Shown piece by piece: positions 38,834-48,191 of a stretch of 64,000 nucleotides of DNA. Made by a program: the position numbers and the translations under genes. The notes beneath the pieces are model-generated. The model had not been told where the DNA came from and did not search any database. It worked only from the letters and a program-made list of their open reading frames with translations. Origin of the DNA: Bacteroidaceae bacterium (lineage in GTDB: Bacteria; Bacteroidota; Bacteroidia; Bacteroidales; Bacteroidaceae). Positions within the stretch are counted from its first letter, which is position 1. Each line of letters starts with the position of its first letter. The stretch spans positions 575,679 through 639,678 of the forward strand of contig CABIVS010000002.1 in NCBI GenBank assembly GCA_902362375.1, in the 5' to 3' direction.

Positions 38834-39199
38834 TCATTCCATATTATGAAGGAATGCTTGTAAATCCTCGTCTGGAATGCTCTTCAGTTTCACCGGCTTG
38901 AAGCCGTCCAACTGCTCCACTTGAAATATCTCGTCCACTCCATATTTGGAGCCATCCACCTTTACGCTCTCCATTTCATTGACGGAGGTATAGCCATACT
39001 CCGTTTCATGCAGACCGCATACGATGGTGAACAACGTGGTGTCGTTACCTTCCGGCTGTCCTTCAAGTACGAACCAACGGACGTGTCCGATGAAGAATAT
39101 TGCCACACAAACGGCATCCTTGCCTTTGCCGTCCTGTGAATACAGAGGATAGGATTTCAGTATCTCCTCCAATACGGGTGTAATCAATCTGCTTGCCAT
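38834..39199 (-). CDS. DUF2958-family protein
   Basis: 121 residues. PLYSQDGKGKDAVCVAIFFIGHVRWFVLEGQ and the later YGYTSVNEMESVKV match the DUF2958 layout, a small family of unknown function spread on plasmids and conjugative elements of many bacteria. Start placed at ATG 39199; a TTG two codons upstream is less likely. Its start lies 3 bp from the stop of the gene at 39202, so the pair is co-transcribed. Confidence 0.7.
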   Translation of the reverse strand: MASRLITPVLEEILKSYPLYSQDGKGKDAVCVAIFFIGHVRWFVLEGQPEGNDTTLFTIVCGLHETEYGYTSVNEMESVKVDGSKYGVDEIFQVEQLDGFKPVKLKSIPDEDLQAFLHNME

Positions 39200-39201
39200 A
39201 G

Positions 39202-39495
39202 TCAATCGTTGTTAAGTGTTCTGTAATACATTCTGTTCTCTACAAGGTGTTCGATGGCCTCTGCTGCCAATCGGCACACCCACTCGTCACGCTGGTCATA
39301 ACGACCTTTTTGATAGTCGTTGGCAAGGCGTTCCAAGAAGGCAAACACCACCTTGCCCTTTTCGTTGATAAGATAGCGATGGTCATCTGCAAGGGCATTG
39401 CCTACCTTGGCGGCTGACCCCATCTGACCGTTTACGAACCGTGAGAAGCACTCGACAAATGCCTGCTCGTTTTCTGATAATCTGTGTAATTCCAT
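39202..39495 (-). CDS. Small hypothetical protein
   Basis: 97 residues from ATG 39495, helical, with a core of NALADDHRYLINEKGKVVFAF. First gene of the DUF2958 pair. The family is not recognised. Confidence 0.5.
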   Translation of the reverse strand: MELHRLSENEQAFVECFSRFVNGQMGSAAKVGNALADDHRYLINEKGKVVFAFLERLANDYQKGRYDQRDEWVCRLAAEAIEHLVENRMYYRTLNND

Positions 39496-39889
39496 ACGCA
39501 AAGAAATTATTTGTTCAACTTGTTTTTCTTCCCTCCTTTTGAAGCCTTTCGGCTCCTCTTGTCGGGAACTGATTTTTCGTGCATCAAAAGACTGCGGAAT
39601 GAGGGCGATAAGGCAAGAAAACAGACGGAGGAGTTAATGAAATACCCAAATCTTTGATTTGCGGAAAGCTGTCGTTCAGTCCTCTGCCTGTTAGCATGGC
39701 GGTACTTGACCATTCGCCCGGGCAGTAACTTTGCAAAGAAAAATGGGCATCGGCAAGTGGAATAGACACTACAAAACAGGAAAATCATTGATTTTTAGTG
39801 CATTTTTCTTTATTTCTTTCTTTGATTTAGGATAAAATATATAACTTTGCCTCCGAAAAAGTGTCACAAGTGACAGTTTTTCGTAAAAT
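39496..39889. other. Intergenic region with two plus-strand -7 boxes
   Basis: No supported gene. The minus-strand leader has the purine tract AAGGGAAGAAAA-like sequence seen upstream of three other minus-strand genes. A plus-strand TAACTTTG at 39726-39733 has no gene behind it, and a second TAACTTTG at 39842-39849, with TTTG at 39821, serves the ATPase gene at 39890. Confidence 0.5.
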
Positions 39890-41152
39890 ATGATAGTAAA
39901 CAGATATAGATACATAGAACAGTTGAGCCGTTCAAAGAACAACGGGCTCATAAAGATAATCACAGGATTGCGACGTTCAGGCAAGTCGTTCCTTCTGAAG
40001 AAACTCTTTCATCAGCATCTATTGGATGAGGGCGTGAGAGAAGACCATATTCTCGTCATCGACATGGAGAGTAGGAAGAACAGAGAGTTCAAGAACCCGG
40101 ACTACCTGTTGGACTGGGTGGAAAAGATGATGATTGACTATGAGACTTATTATATCATCATCGACGAGGTGCAGGAGGTGGAAGACTTTGTAGAGGTGCT
40201 CTCTTCCTTGTCAGTTACCGAAGGGGCGGATGTGTATGTCACAGGCTCCAACTCGCGTTTCCTGTCCTCTGACCTGGTGACGGAATTCCGAGGCAGAGGT
40301 GACGAGATACATGTGTGGCCACTATCCTTCAAGGAGTTCATGACGGTGTATGATGGTTCGAAAGAAGACGGTTGGGCTGAATACAGACTGTACGGAGGTT
40401 TGCCGCAACTACTTACACAGGTTGGGGATGAGAAGAAGGCTGATTTCCTGCGTCGCCTTTATCGCACGGTATATCTACGTGACATCTACGAGCGGAACAA
40501 CATAGAACTGAGACCTGAATTTGAAGAATTGTCGAAGACCGTAGCATCCAGTATAGGAGCACCTGTCAATGCACTGAATATAGCCAATACGTTCAAGTCC
40601 GTAAGCAATGTGCAGAGCATAACCGACAAGACAGTGTCGGCTTATCTGGAATATATGCAGGATGCTTTCCTTATCGAAAAATCCGAAAGGTTCGACATCA
40701 AAGGACGGAAATACATAGGTTCGTTGTCCAAGTATTATTATCAGGACGTAGGTCTGAGGAATGCTATTCTGTCGTTCCGTCAGAGCGAGCCGACACATAT
40801 CATGGAGAACGTCATCTACAATGAGATGCGTATGCGAGGATGGCTCGTGGATGTGGGTAACGTCTATCATCGAGTGAGGAATACGGAAGGAAAGCAGCAG
40901 AGGGTGACATTGGAAGTGGATTTTGTCTGCAACAAAGGGAGCGAGCGGATCTACATCCAGTCGGCGTGGCGTATGCCCGATGCAGAAAAGATGGAACAGG
41001 AGAAACGGTCGTTGCGTCTTGTAGATGACTCTTTCCGCAAACTGCTGATCGTGGGAGAACATACCAAGCAGTGGAGCGACGAAAACGGCATACAGATAAT
41101 GAGTATATATGACTTCCTGCTTGACTGGTCAAGTACTGAGAAACACGGATAA
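39890..41152 (+). CDS. AAA-type ATPase with DUF4143
   Basis: 420 residues. Walker A GLRRSGKSFLLKK near residue 26 and Walker B YIIIDEVQEV near 86 mark the ATP-binding AAA_14 domain; VYLRDIYERNNIE opens the C-terminal DUF4143 region, which carries a nuclease-like fold. Such proteins are widespread in Bacteroidales and often occur alone; function unknown, possibly linked to mobile DNA or stress. It has its own promoter and a strong terminator, so it is a single-gene unit. Confidence 0.85.
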   Translation: MIVNRYRYIEQLSRSKNNGLIKIITGLRRSGKSFLLKKLFHQHLLDEGVREDHILVIDMESRKNREFKNPDYLLDWVEKMMIDYETYYIIIDEVQEVEDFVEVLSSLSVTEGADVYVTGSNSRFLSSDLVTEFRGRGDEIHVWPLSFKEFMTVYDGSKEDGWAEYRLYGGLPQLLTQVGDEKKADFLRRLYRTVYLRDIYERNNIELRPEFEELSKTVASSIGAPVNALNIANTFKSVSNVQSITDKTVSAYLEYMQDAFLIEKSERFDIKGRKYIGSLSKYYYQDVGLRNAILSFRQSEPTHIMENVIYNEMRMRGWLVDVGNVYHRVRNTEGKQQRVTLEVDFVCNKGSERIYIQSAWRMPDAEKMEQEKRSLRLVDDSFRKLLIVGEHTKQWSDENGIQIMSIYDFLLDWSSTEKHG

Positions 41153-41196
41153 AAAAAAGATATGCGCATAGAATATGCGTTAATACATATATGATT

Positions 41197-41236
41197 AAGG
41201 GAGGGCCTATCCATCACGGACAAGCCCTCCCTTTCT
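41197..41236. terminator. Strong intrinsic terminator
   Basis: Ten-base stem AAGGGAGGGC (41197-41206) with GCCCTCCCTT (41224-41233), followed by TCT and AT-rich sequence; between convergent genes. Confidence 0.8.
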
Positions 41237-41292
41237 AAAATTTATCAATGAAAAAAAAGTTTTAGTGCTCTTGTTCGGAGCTGTATGTCTGG

Positions 41293-42699
41293 CTATAGAT
41301 ACAGCAGGATTCTGGTATGGCGGTTCGCCTCATTGGGCGAGTAATCGTCAATGCCGCCATCGAAAATCTGAGAGATGGTGCCATTTTCCATACCACGTTT
41401 CATCAGTTCCTCTGCAATGAATCTGGCACGGGAACGGCTGAGGTTATCATTGATGGCTTCACTGCCTGTGGCACTGTCGGCAGCGCCGATGACCTTAACT
41501 TTCAAGCCATATTTCTTGGCGATGCGTGCTACTTCGTCGAGATTGACGAGCTGTGACCTGTTGAGCAACCTGTCAGTGCCAAGTTCAAAGAAGAAATAGA
41601 TGGGCGCACCTATGCAAGCCTTTCCTGAGTGGATGAGCGATAGGTAATCGTCTTCCGGCTCACCTTCAGCATTGCCATATTCTTCTGTACAAGAGGCGGA
41701 CTCCATGACCTTTGTCTTTTGACCATTACCATACTTGTCTCTCATTCTTGCACGCAGCGAGTTGAGACCGCTGTAGTCGTTTCGAGGATAGCCATTTGTG
41801 ACGGAAGAAGCGGCATCGTCAGAAAAGAGGTGGCCGTACTTGTCCAGAAGTCCCTCGATGGCAAGAATCTTGCGCAGCTGCTCCAGAGTCTGACAATCTC
41901 GATCGTGCTGGGCGTGATAGCGGCTGTTGCTGTCAGAAAGGGATGAGGCGTATGCCGAAAGCCATTCGTTCTGTGCGATGTACGGGCGAGCGTCTATCAC
42001 TCGCTTCCAGCCAGTCTTGCCGATGCGGACAGAGAGGCCGAGGGATGCGGACAGCAGATGGTCGCCAAGGCGGTGTGCCTTGCCATAGCCGTCAAAATCC
42101 TGCATGGTGGTCATGTTGCCTATCTCTGCCGTAACAGCAATGCGTGGGGAGAGATGATACTGCCCCTGTATGCCGTAGGAAATGGCAAAGGGCTTGTGGG
42201 CATTCACCTTGTTGTGCAGCATACCCACGCCCACGTATGGAATGACACTCCATCTGGCAAGAGTGTGTACATCGTCCTTGTAGAGGTTGCCGAGGACATT
42301 CCACATGAAATCAGCACGCAGGTACTGGTAGTCCTGCGAGGAGTTGTTGCAGTCGTTGAACTGCATACCGCCATAGTTCAGACGACCGCCGACGGAAGGT
42401 GTGAACCATTTGCCGATCGACACGGAGAATGCCGGTTTCATGCGACCGAATAGGTCGTTGCATCCGAGCGGTTTGCCGAGGAAGACCGTAGTTCCTCCTG
42501 CCGCTTGGACAAACCAGTTGTCCGTCCATGGCGAAGCTACCAATGCCCCTTTCATGTAGGAAGGTTTAAGCGGACGAAGCATACCGTCTGCCGAAAGTCT
42601 GCATACAACGGTGGTGGTGTCCGCCGTGCGGTGATAGTCTTTGGCTTGCGCACCCAATGAAAGGGCGAAGCCAAGGGATAGAATAAGTATTTTTCTCAT
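41293..42699 (-). CDS. OmpA-family outer-membrane protein
   Basis: 468 residues from ATG 42699. Signal peptide (1-22, ending AQA), a beta-barrel region with alternating hydrophobic strands and aromatic ends to about residue 235, a linker, and a C-terminal OmpA peptidoglycan-binding domain (KYGLKVKVIGAADSATGSEAINDNLSRSRA across about residues 400-430). It would anchor the outer membrane to the wall. Bacteroidales mobile elements frequently carry such OmpA-like genes next to mobilisation genes. Confidence 0.85.
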   Translation of the reverse strand: MRKILILSLGFALSLGAQAKDYHRTADTTTVVCRLSADGMLRPLKPSYMKGALVASPWTDNWFVQAAGGTTVFLGKPLGCNDLFGRMKPAFSVSIGKWFTPSVGGRLNYGGMQFNDCNNSSQDYQYLRADFMWNVLGNLYKDDVHTLARWSVIPYVGVGMLHNKVNAHKPFAISYGIQGQYHLSPRIAVTAEIGNMTTMQDFDGYGKAHRLGDHLLSASLGLSVRIGKTGWKRVIDARPYIAQNEWLSAYASSLSDSNSRYHAQHDRDCQTLEQLRKILAIEGLLDKYGHLFSDDAASSVTNGYPRNDYSGLNSLRARMRDKYGNGQKTKVMESASCTEEYGNAEGEPEDDYLSLIHSGKACIGAPIYFFFELGTDRLLNRSQLVNLDEVARIAKKYGLKVKVIGAADSATGSEAINDNLSRSRARFIAEELMKRGMENGTISQIFDGGIDDYSPNEANRHTRILLYL

Positions 42700-42753
42700 G
42701 TTGTTCAATTTAATCTGGTGAATACTATAACAGGTGATACGTGACAGTGCCGC

Positions 42754-44205
42754 TTATCGTTTCTTCCTTTTGCCGGAAGAGGGGCGCATCATGCGTGCAG
42801 CTTTCATCATGCAACGGCGTGCCCAAGCGCGTTCATCCTCGTCATCGTCACGTCCCCATTTGAGGTCGGACGAACTGCCGCCACCGCCATGACCTTCGGC
42901 AAAGGTGGTGGCATCATCGACGTAGCCGAGGAATAGAAGCGTGGCACAGTACATCACCTCCGTTCCATTCTCCGCAAAGGCCTGAAGCAGGGAACCGTCA
43001 AACACGTCCTTGCCCTCATTGGAAAGCCGTGCCACACGTTCGGAGAACTCGCTGACCATGTTTTCGAGAAGGGCATTTCTGAGAACGGTGTCCGCACCTT
43101 GTCGGATAGTATCGGAATATCTGTGTGCCTCCTGCCGCAACTCCTCCGTGCGCTCCTTCATGGCGGTCATCTCCTCACGCAGGGCATCGAGCTTGCGGTC
43201 AGCCTCTGAGAGCTTCTCCTGCTTGTCGTCCAGTTTCGACTGGATAGCGGACAGTTCCTGCTCCAGCTCTTGGACTTGCTGACGGAGAGCATCAGGATTG
43301 TCGTGACCTGCAAGAATCTGCCGATGCAATTCAGCAAGTGCCGCCTCCTTCTCAGCCTTCTCCTGCAAGAGGTTGTTGACCATTGAGGTGAGTCCTTTTA
43401 CTCTCCGCTCTGCCAGACGGATGTCCGATTGGAGCGAGGCGAGTGTCCGCTGATGGGTGGCGACGGACTGCTCAATGGTGGTGCACTGTTCTGACAGCTG
43501 GCGGCGGTATTCTTCGGTGGTGCGGTGGCGTGCTCCCGTCTCTGAGACGGAAGTTCCGCGCTCCATGCCCCAACGCTTGTTGACATCGGCAAATTCGCTG
43601 TGCAGGGCTTTCATCCTGGCAGAAAACTCGTACTTGTCCTTTCCGGCGAATATCTGTTTGTATGCAAACTTGCCGTCCTTGATTGGCAAGAGGGTGCAGT
43701 GAACGTGCGGATTGGTTTCGTCCAAGTGTAAGATGAAAGCGACGATGTTCTCCTCACCGTATTTGTCCGCAACAAAGCGGTAAACATCCTTTGCCCATTC
43801 CTCAATGTCCTTGCATCGGGTTAGATGCGAATTGTCCGCTCCGTGAGTGAGATTCACCTTCTGGTCACCGAATGCCAATTCTGTCATACGTTCTCGTGAG
43901 CCTCCGAAGATGAAATTGACCACTGTGCGGAAGCGTGGCTCTGCCAGTCCCTCGTTGGGGTCTTTGATTCCACGGCTCCGCAGGATGTCTGCCATGCGCT
44001 CCGGGATGCTTCGGCTCTTGTCTATAGGACAAACCTTGCCGCCCCGAACCTCGAAGTTGAGCCGCTCACGGCTGCGGTCGTAGTTGCCTGTTGATTCAGC
44101 GGATCCCCAACCCTTTTCCGTCCAACGGCGTTGGTGCTCGTTGCTCTGTGCTGTGGTGATTCCCTTAGATGGTCGGAAATCCATAACCTGTTTTGGTGTT
44201 GCCAT
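42754..44205 (-). CDS. MobV-family relaxase
   Basis: 483 residues. The relaxase domain (1 to about 215) has the Mob_Pre motifs, including HLDETNPHVHCTL near residue 160, whose paired His residues bind the metal used to nick oriT. A long coiled coil covers about 230-380 and the C-terminus is basic (GKRKKR). It nicks and covalently carries single-stranded DNA in mobilisation. MobV relaxases mobilise small Bacteroides elements with help from a conjugative partner, which suits the absence of transfer ATPases here. An oriT-like inverted repeat lies 71 bp upstream. Confidence 0.88.
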   Translation of the reverse strand: MATPKQVMDFRPSKGITTAQSNEHQRRWTEKGWGSAESTGNYDRSRERLNFEVRGGKVCPIDKSRSIPERMADILRSRGIKDPNEGLAEPRFRTVVNFIFGGSRERMTELAFGDQKVNLTHGADNSHLTRCKDIEEWAKDVYRFVADKYGEENIVAFILHLDETNPHVHCTLLPIKDGKFAYKQIFAGKDKYEFSARMKALHSEFADVNKRWGMERGTSVSETGARHRTTEEYRRQLSEQCTTIEQSVATHQRTLASLQSDIRLAERRVKGLTSMVNNLLQEKAEKEAALAELHRQILAGHDNPDALRQQVQELEQELSAIQSKLDDKQEKLSEADRKLDALREEMTAMKERTEELRQEAHRYSDTIRQGADTVLRNALLENMVSEFSERVARLSNEGKDVFDGSLLQAFAENGTEVMYCATLLFLGYVDDATTFAEGHGGGGSSSDLKWGRDDDEDERAWARRCMMKAARMMRPSSGKRKKR

Positions 44206-44275
44206 AACCTATTTCCTTTTATGTGTGTACAACTCTCCTGTCTCCAGCTTGCTGCTTGTAAGGACAGCCTCCCGA

Positions 44276-44329
44276 TGGTCGGAGACCAAGAGGGGTATTA
44301 GGCTACCCAAATTCCCTCATTTCCGACCA
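44276..44329. promoter_or_regulatory. oriT candidate: nested inverted repeats upstream of relaxase
   Basis: Perfect arms TGGTCGGA (44276-44283) and TCCGACCA (44322-44329) enclose a smaller pair GGGTA (44293-44297) and TACCC (44304-44308). The position, between the relaxase start and the next gene, is where MobV oriT sites usually lie. Nick site not determined. Confidence 0.5.
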
Positions 44330-44413
44330 ACGGGCAAGCCCGATTATTTTACAGCAATGGCAGACGTGTAAACACTGTGCCAGTAGAAAAGAAGAAGCGT
44401 TGTACGGTGATTA

Positions 44414-45298
44414 TTAGAGGTTAATACAGCCTTTTGATGGACAGGAGCCCTCTTGGTTGGCTACAATGGCAAGGAACGGTCGGCAGAGTGACTGAAACTG
44501 TGACTTGATGGCTGCGCTTTCCTGATGCAAGGCTGGTGAGCTGCCATCCAATGCCAATTCTGATATTGCCTTTGCCGCCTCGATGAATGAGAGCCAGTCT
44601 CCTCCCAGGTCTTTGTAAAAGAAGGGAAGAAGGGAGGTAACGAGGGCGTTATCTGTTTCCTGCGAAAGCACCTGATGGAAGGTGGCTTCGCAGACAGCTG
44701 TGAGTGCAGTCATACAAAAGGCGTGTCCTACAGATTCGGGAATGTTTCTTCCGCATGGCACCTTGCCAATTGAATTGCCATTGTCGGCTTTCTGCAAGAT
44801 AATGGCTACTTCCTCTGTTGCATCTTCGTAGAGTTGTTCACATTCCGAGGCGCAAGCCGATGCGGACATCTTGCCGCTTCGCCATTCGTCCAATGCGGTA
44901 CACATCTTCTGGCGGAACACATCCAAGGCTGCGTCAATCGGAGAAACGGCAGGTGTCTCAGCCAACATCGGGATGGTGATGATTTGGCTCTTCGTGAGAC
45001 GGGTGACGGAAATCTGGTTCATCTTCTCCAACTGCTCGATGAAGGTGCGGACAGTGGCGCGGTGCCAATGCCAGCATCCTGCCAGTTCGGTAATGGTGAT
45101 TACAAACTGCCCGTTGGACAGGCTGAACTCCTGCTTGCACAGATCCTTGGGGATGTACTGTACAGAAGCCTTGTCTACAAGGTCAAGGTAGGCTTCGAGC
45201 TTCGACAGCCTTATCCCGGACCTCTCTTTCAAGAACTCCAACAGGGACATCCGTTCAGACATCTTGCCGGAACTCGTTCTATGTTTCTGTTTCTTCAT
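44414..45298 (-). CDS. wHTH accessory/mobilisation-associated protein
   Basis: 294 residues. Residues about 60-115 form a winged-helix-like unit (SNGQFVITITELAGCWHWHRATVRTFIEQLEK). The C-terminal 170 residues are helical. Genes like this often precede the relaxase in Bacteroidales mobilisable elements and may bind oriT, but direct evidence is lacking. It is oriented toward the relaxase with the oriT candidate between. Confidence 0.6.
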   Translation of the reverse strand: MKKQKHRTSSGKMSERMSLLEFLKERSGIRLSKLEAYLDLVDKASVQYIPKDLCKQEFSLSNGQFVITITELAGCWHWHRATVRTFIEQLEKMNQISVTRLTKSQIITIPMLAETPAVSPIDAALDVFRQKMCTALDEWRSGKMSASACASECEQLYEDATEEVAIILQKADNGNSIGKVPCGRNIPESVGHAFCMTALTAVCEATFHQVLSQETDNALVTSLLPFFYKDLGGDWLSFIEAAKAISELALDGSSPALHQESAAIKSQFQSLCRPFLAIVANQEGSCPSKGCINL

Positions 45299-45377
45299 TT
45301 CAATAATCTGTTTGGTGAATACTGTTGTTTGTCGCCAGCTCCATTATACAAAAGGAACGGCATGATACAGGTGATAC

Positions 45378-45872
45378 TTAATAGTAGTATATGATGAGCA
45401 TTTCTGTGTCTTCGAGGAGCATCTTGCGGTCAGCCTTGTTCTTCCACAGCGATATGACTATGCGCGAGGGATAGAACAGTGATGCCAGAAGGACAAAGGA
45501 GATGGTGACAGCAAGCGTGAACAGATGAGGAGTGAAGACAAACACCACTGCCGCCAACGCGGCGATGCAGAAGGGTGTCCGCTCCTCGTGCAGACGCTGT
45601 AGCCACCTCTCCACATCCATAAAGACAAAGAATATGGCAAACGCTATGGTGGAAGCCACTACGCCTATGTCGTTATAGTGTACACAGAGGTAGAGGAAGT
45701 GGAACACGTACAGCAGGATGAGCAGCATCAACCGGTAGAGCTTCCTTGCTGTCACAAGCGCGGTCATGCGCAGATAGAACCGTGTCATAAACTGTCTGCG
45801 GCTTCTGTGCAGAATCATCGTCACAAAGAAGAACGCTGACATCAGGATGAGAAACAGTATCTTACTTGTCAT
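45378..45872 (-). CDS. Membrane protein
   Basis: 164 residues with about five hydrophobic helices (for example KILFLILMSAFFFVTMIL, YRLMLLILLYVFHFLYL, AALAAVVFVFTPHLF) and basic loops. Family not recognised. Overlaps the upstream gene by 11 bp, so it belongs to the minus-strand operon that starts at 47.9 kb. Confidence 0.6.
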   Translation of the reverse strand: MTSKILFLILMSAFFFVTMILHRSRRQFMTRFYLRMTALVTARKLYRLMLLILLYVFHFLYLCVHYNDIGVVASTIAFAIFFVFMDVERWLQRLHEERTPFCIAALAAVVFVFTPHLFTLAVTISFVLLASLFYPSRIVISLWKNKADRKMLLEDTEMLIIYYY

Positions 45873-46275
45873 AATATGTATAGCATGTGAATAATGGAAG
45901 TGGACTCAGGTCGGGCTGGACGACACCGTGTGTGGCAGTGGATATGATACGCTCCACATCCTCCAGTGTCAGTTCTCCCTTGATTATTCTCTGACGGAAA
46001 GCTCCGTCGGTTGTCCGAAGGCTCTTGATAGCCTGTTCCAAGTCGTACTCGGCTATCTGCCACACTTGCCCTCTCGTGTAGGGGAAATGATGGTGGATGG
46101 CCTTGACCACAAGCACACGGCTGAGGATGTCGGTCATTCTGCCGTTCCTGACTATCGTGTGGTTGCGGACAGTGGCGATGCTCTCAATCTCCAGCCATGT
46201 GCGGTGACGGTCGAGAAGATGGATAATCTTCATGTAAAGCGTTTCCTTCATCAGATGGTCGGGAGCTTGTGGCAT
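45862..46275 (-). CDS. Hypothetical protein
   Basis: 137 residues from ATG 46275; a TTG at 46344 would add 23 residues. Helical, with a DNA-binding-like patch TRGQVWQIAEYDLEQAIKSL. No family recognised. Confidence 0.5.
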   Translation of the reverse strand: MPQAPDHLMKETLYMKIIHLLDRHRTWLEIESIATVRNHTIVRNGRMTDILSRVLVVKAIHHHFPYTRGQVWQIAEYDLEQAIKSLRTTDGAFRQRIIKGELTLEDVERIISTATHGVVQPDLSPLPLFTCYTYYDK

Positions 46276-46353
46276 GACTTTGGCCTTTGTTGTGGACAAC
46301 AGAATGGAGCGTTGTTGCGGTAGAACAGGACTGTCATCTGGCAAATGTAACTT

Positions 46354-46800
46354 TCAAATGAAGTCGAGCAGGACTTCCTCCTTGGGCTTCATGTATTTGA
46401 AGAACCCGTTCTTGCAATGCAGACTGAGGTCGAGGCATACATCTGCCGACATGTGCTCCAGCGAGTCATAGATGGTCACTTTTATCTGGCTGACCATGCC
46501 ACGCTCATCTGTGGAGCCGTTGACCTTGAACATCCGTCCGAAAGAAGGGTTGGAATAGGCACAGCAGCTGTGTCCGAACTCCGTATGACGGCTTGGAATG
46601 TGGTGATAGAGGATTATCATTTCCATCTCGTCTTCGAGCATATCCATCACCTCCTCTATCGTGAAAGGGGTGTTCAACTGGAAAGTAAGAAGCACGTAAT
46701 CGTCATACTTGACAGGCTTCTCCATCTTGCGCTTGTCCAGCAGTTCTGGCAACTGCAAAGGCACGACGGCAAGGAAATCATCGCAAAACTGTTCTAACAT
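46354..46800 (-). CDS. Hypothetical protein
   Basis: 148 residues, soluble, acidic in the middle (TIEEVMDMLEDEMEMI). No known motif recognised. Lies 24 bp after the lipoprotein gene in the same operon. Confidence 0.55.
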   Translation of the reverse strand: MLEQFCDDFLAVVPLQLPELLDKRKMEKPVKYDDYVLLTFQLNTPFTIEEVMDMLEDEMEMIILYHHIPSRHTEFGHSCCAYSNPSFGRMFKVNGSTDERGMVSQIKVTIYDSLEHMSADVCLDLSLHCKNGFFKYMKPKEEVLLDFI

Positions 46801-46824
46801 AATCGTATTCTCTGTTTGGGGTGT

Positions 46825-47889
46825 TTATAATCTTGTGACATAAATCTTCATCATGAGCATGGGCATATCCGACAGGCGTTGCTTGTCGAGGTGCAGTTTC
46901 TTGGCCAGACCGTCCATCTCCTTGGGGAGCGCATCGGCTATTTTGTAGAGGTCTGCCTTGTCCTTGTCGGAGAGCACGCTCACGGAAAGGTCATCCATCG
47001 TCATGAACGGCTGCATCATCATCAGGAGGTAGGCGTGCATGGTGTGCTCGTCCTTTACCCTGCCACTATTCAGATCCTCGATAGCCGCTTGTGCGTTGCG
47101 CAGCAGACGGTGGTTGGTGCGCATGGAGAGGTATATCATTGCATCCTTGTGGGACAAATCCTTGCGGTCGGCGGCACGGAGTATCTCCCGACAGCAGTGT
47201 TCGGTGTTTCGTCTGATGTCACCGATGTCATCGTCAGCAAAATCCGGCAGGTATTGCAGGAAGGATTTGAAATACAAATGCTCTTCCTTGATGAAAGCGA
47301 GCAGGTCTTCCTTGCCGTGAATGCCTTGCTTGGCGGATTTTTGCAGGAACAGCAGGTAACGCTTCAGTACCGCCTGTTTACCACCTTTATTATATATAGG
47401 CAGGCTATCCAAGGAAGCGAAGAATGGCTGTGCTTCCTTCACGGCTTGCTGTAGTTCCTCATCACCAACATGGGAAGAGGTCTGTTCTCTGAGATAGAGC
47501 AGGTCGTGAAAGGTGCGTTGCTTAGACATCGCCATACGGCACAGCTCGATGTGGATGGAGTCGTTCAACTCATGATATACCGTGAACGGGTATGAGTGGG
47601 CTTTCCTGACAGTGTCACGTGAGATGCACGATGTCACGGAATCGTCCAACACGCGCCATTCGTTGACAATCTTAACTAATGTCTGAATTGAGACCTTGCC
47701 GTTCTGTCGAAGAGTGGTCAGAAAGCCATGATACTCTCTGATGGCTTCATCGCTCGAATGGAACGACTTCGTGCCGTTTCCGTCTGAACATGCTGTCAGC
47801 ATGACTACGGCAAACGCAGTGGCAATACAAATGGCAAGTCTGATACAGCCATGCGAGTTTGATTTTGCATTATGCAATATTTGCTTCAT
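46825..47889 (-). CDS. Lipoprotein
   Basis: 354 residues from ATG 47889, chosen because it gives a normal lipoprotein signal: basic start, hydrophobic stretch LAICIATAFAVVMLTAC and lipobox LTAC (Cys near residue 34). The mature part is helical and charged, with no recognised domain. First gene of the 47.9-45.4 kb operon; a 19-residue longer start at 47946 would spoil the signal. Confidence 0.65.
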   Translation of the reverse strand: MKQILHNAKSNSHGCIRLAICIATAFAVVMLTACSDGNGTKSFHSSDEAIREYHGFLTTLRQNGKVSIQTLVKIVNEWRVLDDSVTSCISRDTVRKAHSYPFTVYHELNDSIHIELCRMAMSKQRTFHDLLYLREQTSSHVGDEELQQAVKEAQPFFASLDSLPIYNKGGKQAVLKRYLLFLQKSAKQGIHGKEDLLAFIKEEHLYFKSFLQYLPDFADDDIGDIRRNTEHCCREILRAADRKDLSHKDAMIYLSMRTNHRLLRNAQAAIEDLNSGRVKDEHTMHAYLLMMMQPFMTMDDLSVSVLSDKDKADLYKIADALPKEMDGLAKKLHLDKQRLSDMPMLMMKIYVTRL

Positions 47890-47977
47890 GCAATGGAGGT
47901 TGGTTTGTCCTCCGAAAAGTTGGGTTTCATATTTCATTGTTGTCATTATTTTGAGTCTGATTTTGAAATTGACGGTG

Positions 47978-47985
47978 CAAAGTTA
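47978..47985 (-). promoter_or_regulatory. -7 box (TAACTTTG) of the lipoprotein operon
   Basis: Minus-strand TAnnTTTG about 90 bp before ATG 47889, facing away from the 48153 box. Confidence 0.5.
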
Positions 47986-48040
47986 ATGCGTTTCAGCGAT
48001 ATATTTGCAAGAATGACAGTAAGTTTAATCTTATTTGTGT

Positions 48041-48132
48041 ATCATACTTGCGAGTATGATTTTCAATGAAATCAAGTGAAAAGAAAATGGCAAATTATCG
48101 TGTTTAAGTATGATTTTTCGTTCAAGTATGAT
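48041..48132. promoter_or_regulatory. Operator array of AGTATGAT half-sites
   Basis: A perfect 20-bp palindrome at 48041-48060 has arms ATCATACT/AGTATGAT with a 4-bp centre. Two more AGTATGAT sites in direct orientation lie at 48107-48114 and 48125-48132, 18 bp apart and just before the -7 box at 48153. The layout fits autoregulation by the HTH protein encoded at 48192, and possibly control of the divergent lipoprotein operon. Confidence 0.65.
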
Positions 48133-48152
48133 TGTTTCTCGGAAAAATAGTG

Positions 48153-48160
48153 TACCTTTG
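48153..48160 (+). promoter_or_regulatory. -7 box (TACCTTTG) of the 48.2 kb operon
   Basis: Perfect TAnnTTTG box, 31 bp before the ATG at 48192 and 20 bp after the last half-site. Confidence 0.6.
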
Positions 48161-48191
48161 CACTTGATTTCATTTAATAGCGTACAACAGT

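Noticed and set aside
39507..39788. Minus-strand 93-codon frame
   Set aside because: Basic, Cys/Phe-rich, lies in the intergenic leader shared with other sites; no family and no promoter.
41317..42453. Plus-strand frames opposite the OmpA-like gene
   Set aside because: Shadows of a strongly supported outer-membrane protein.
48001..48132. AGTATGAT repeats as a CRISPR or att array
   Set aside because: Too short and irregular for CRISPR; arrangement fits operator half-sites.
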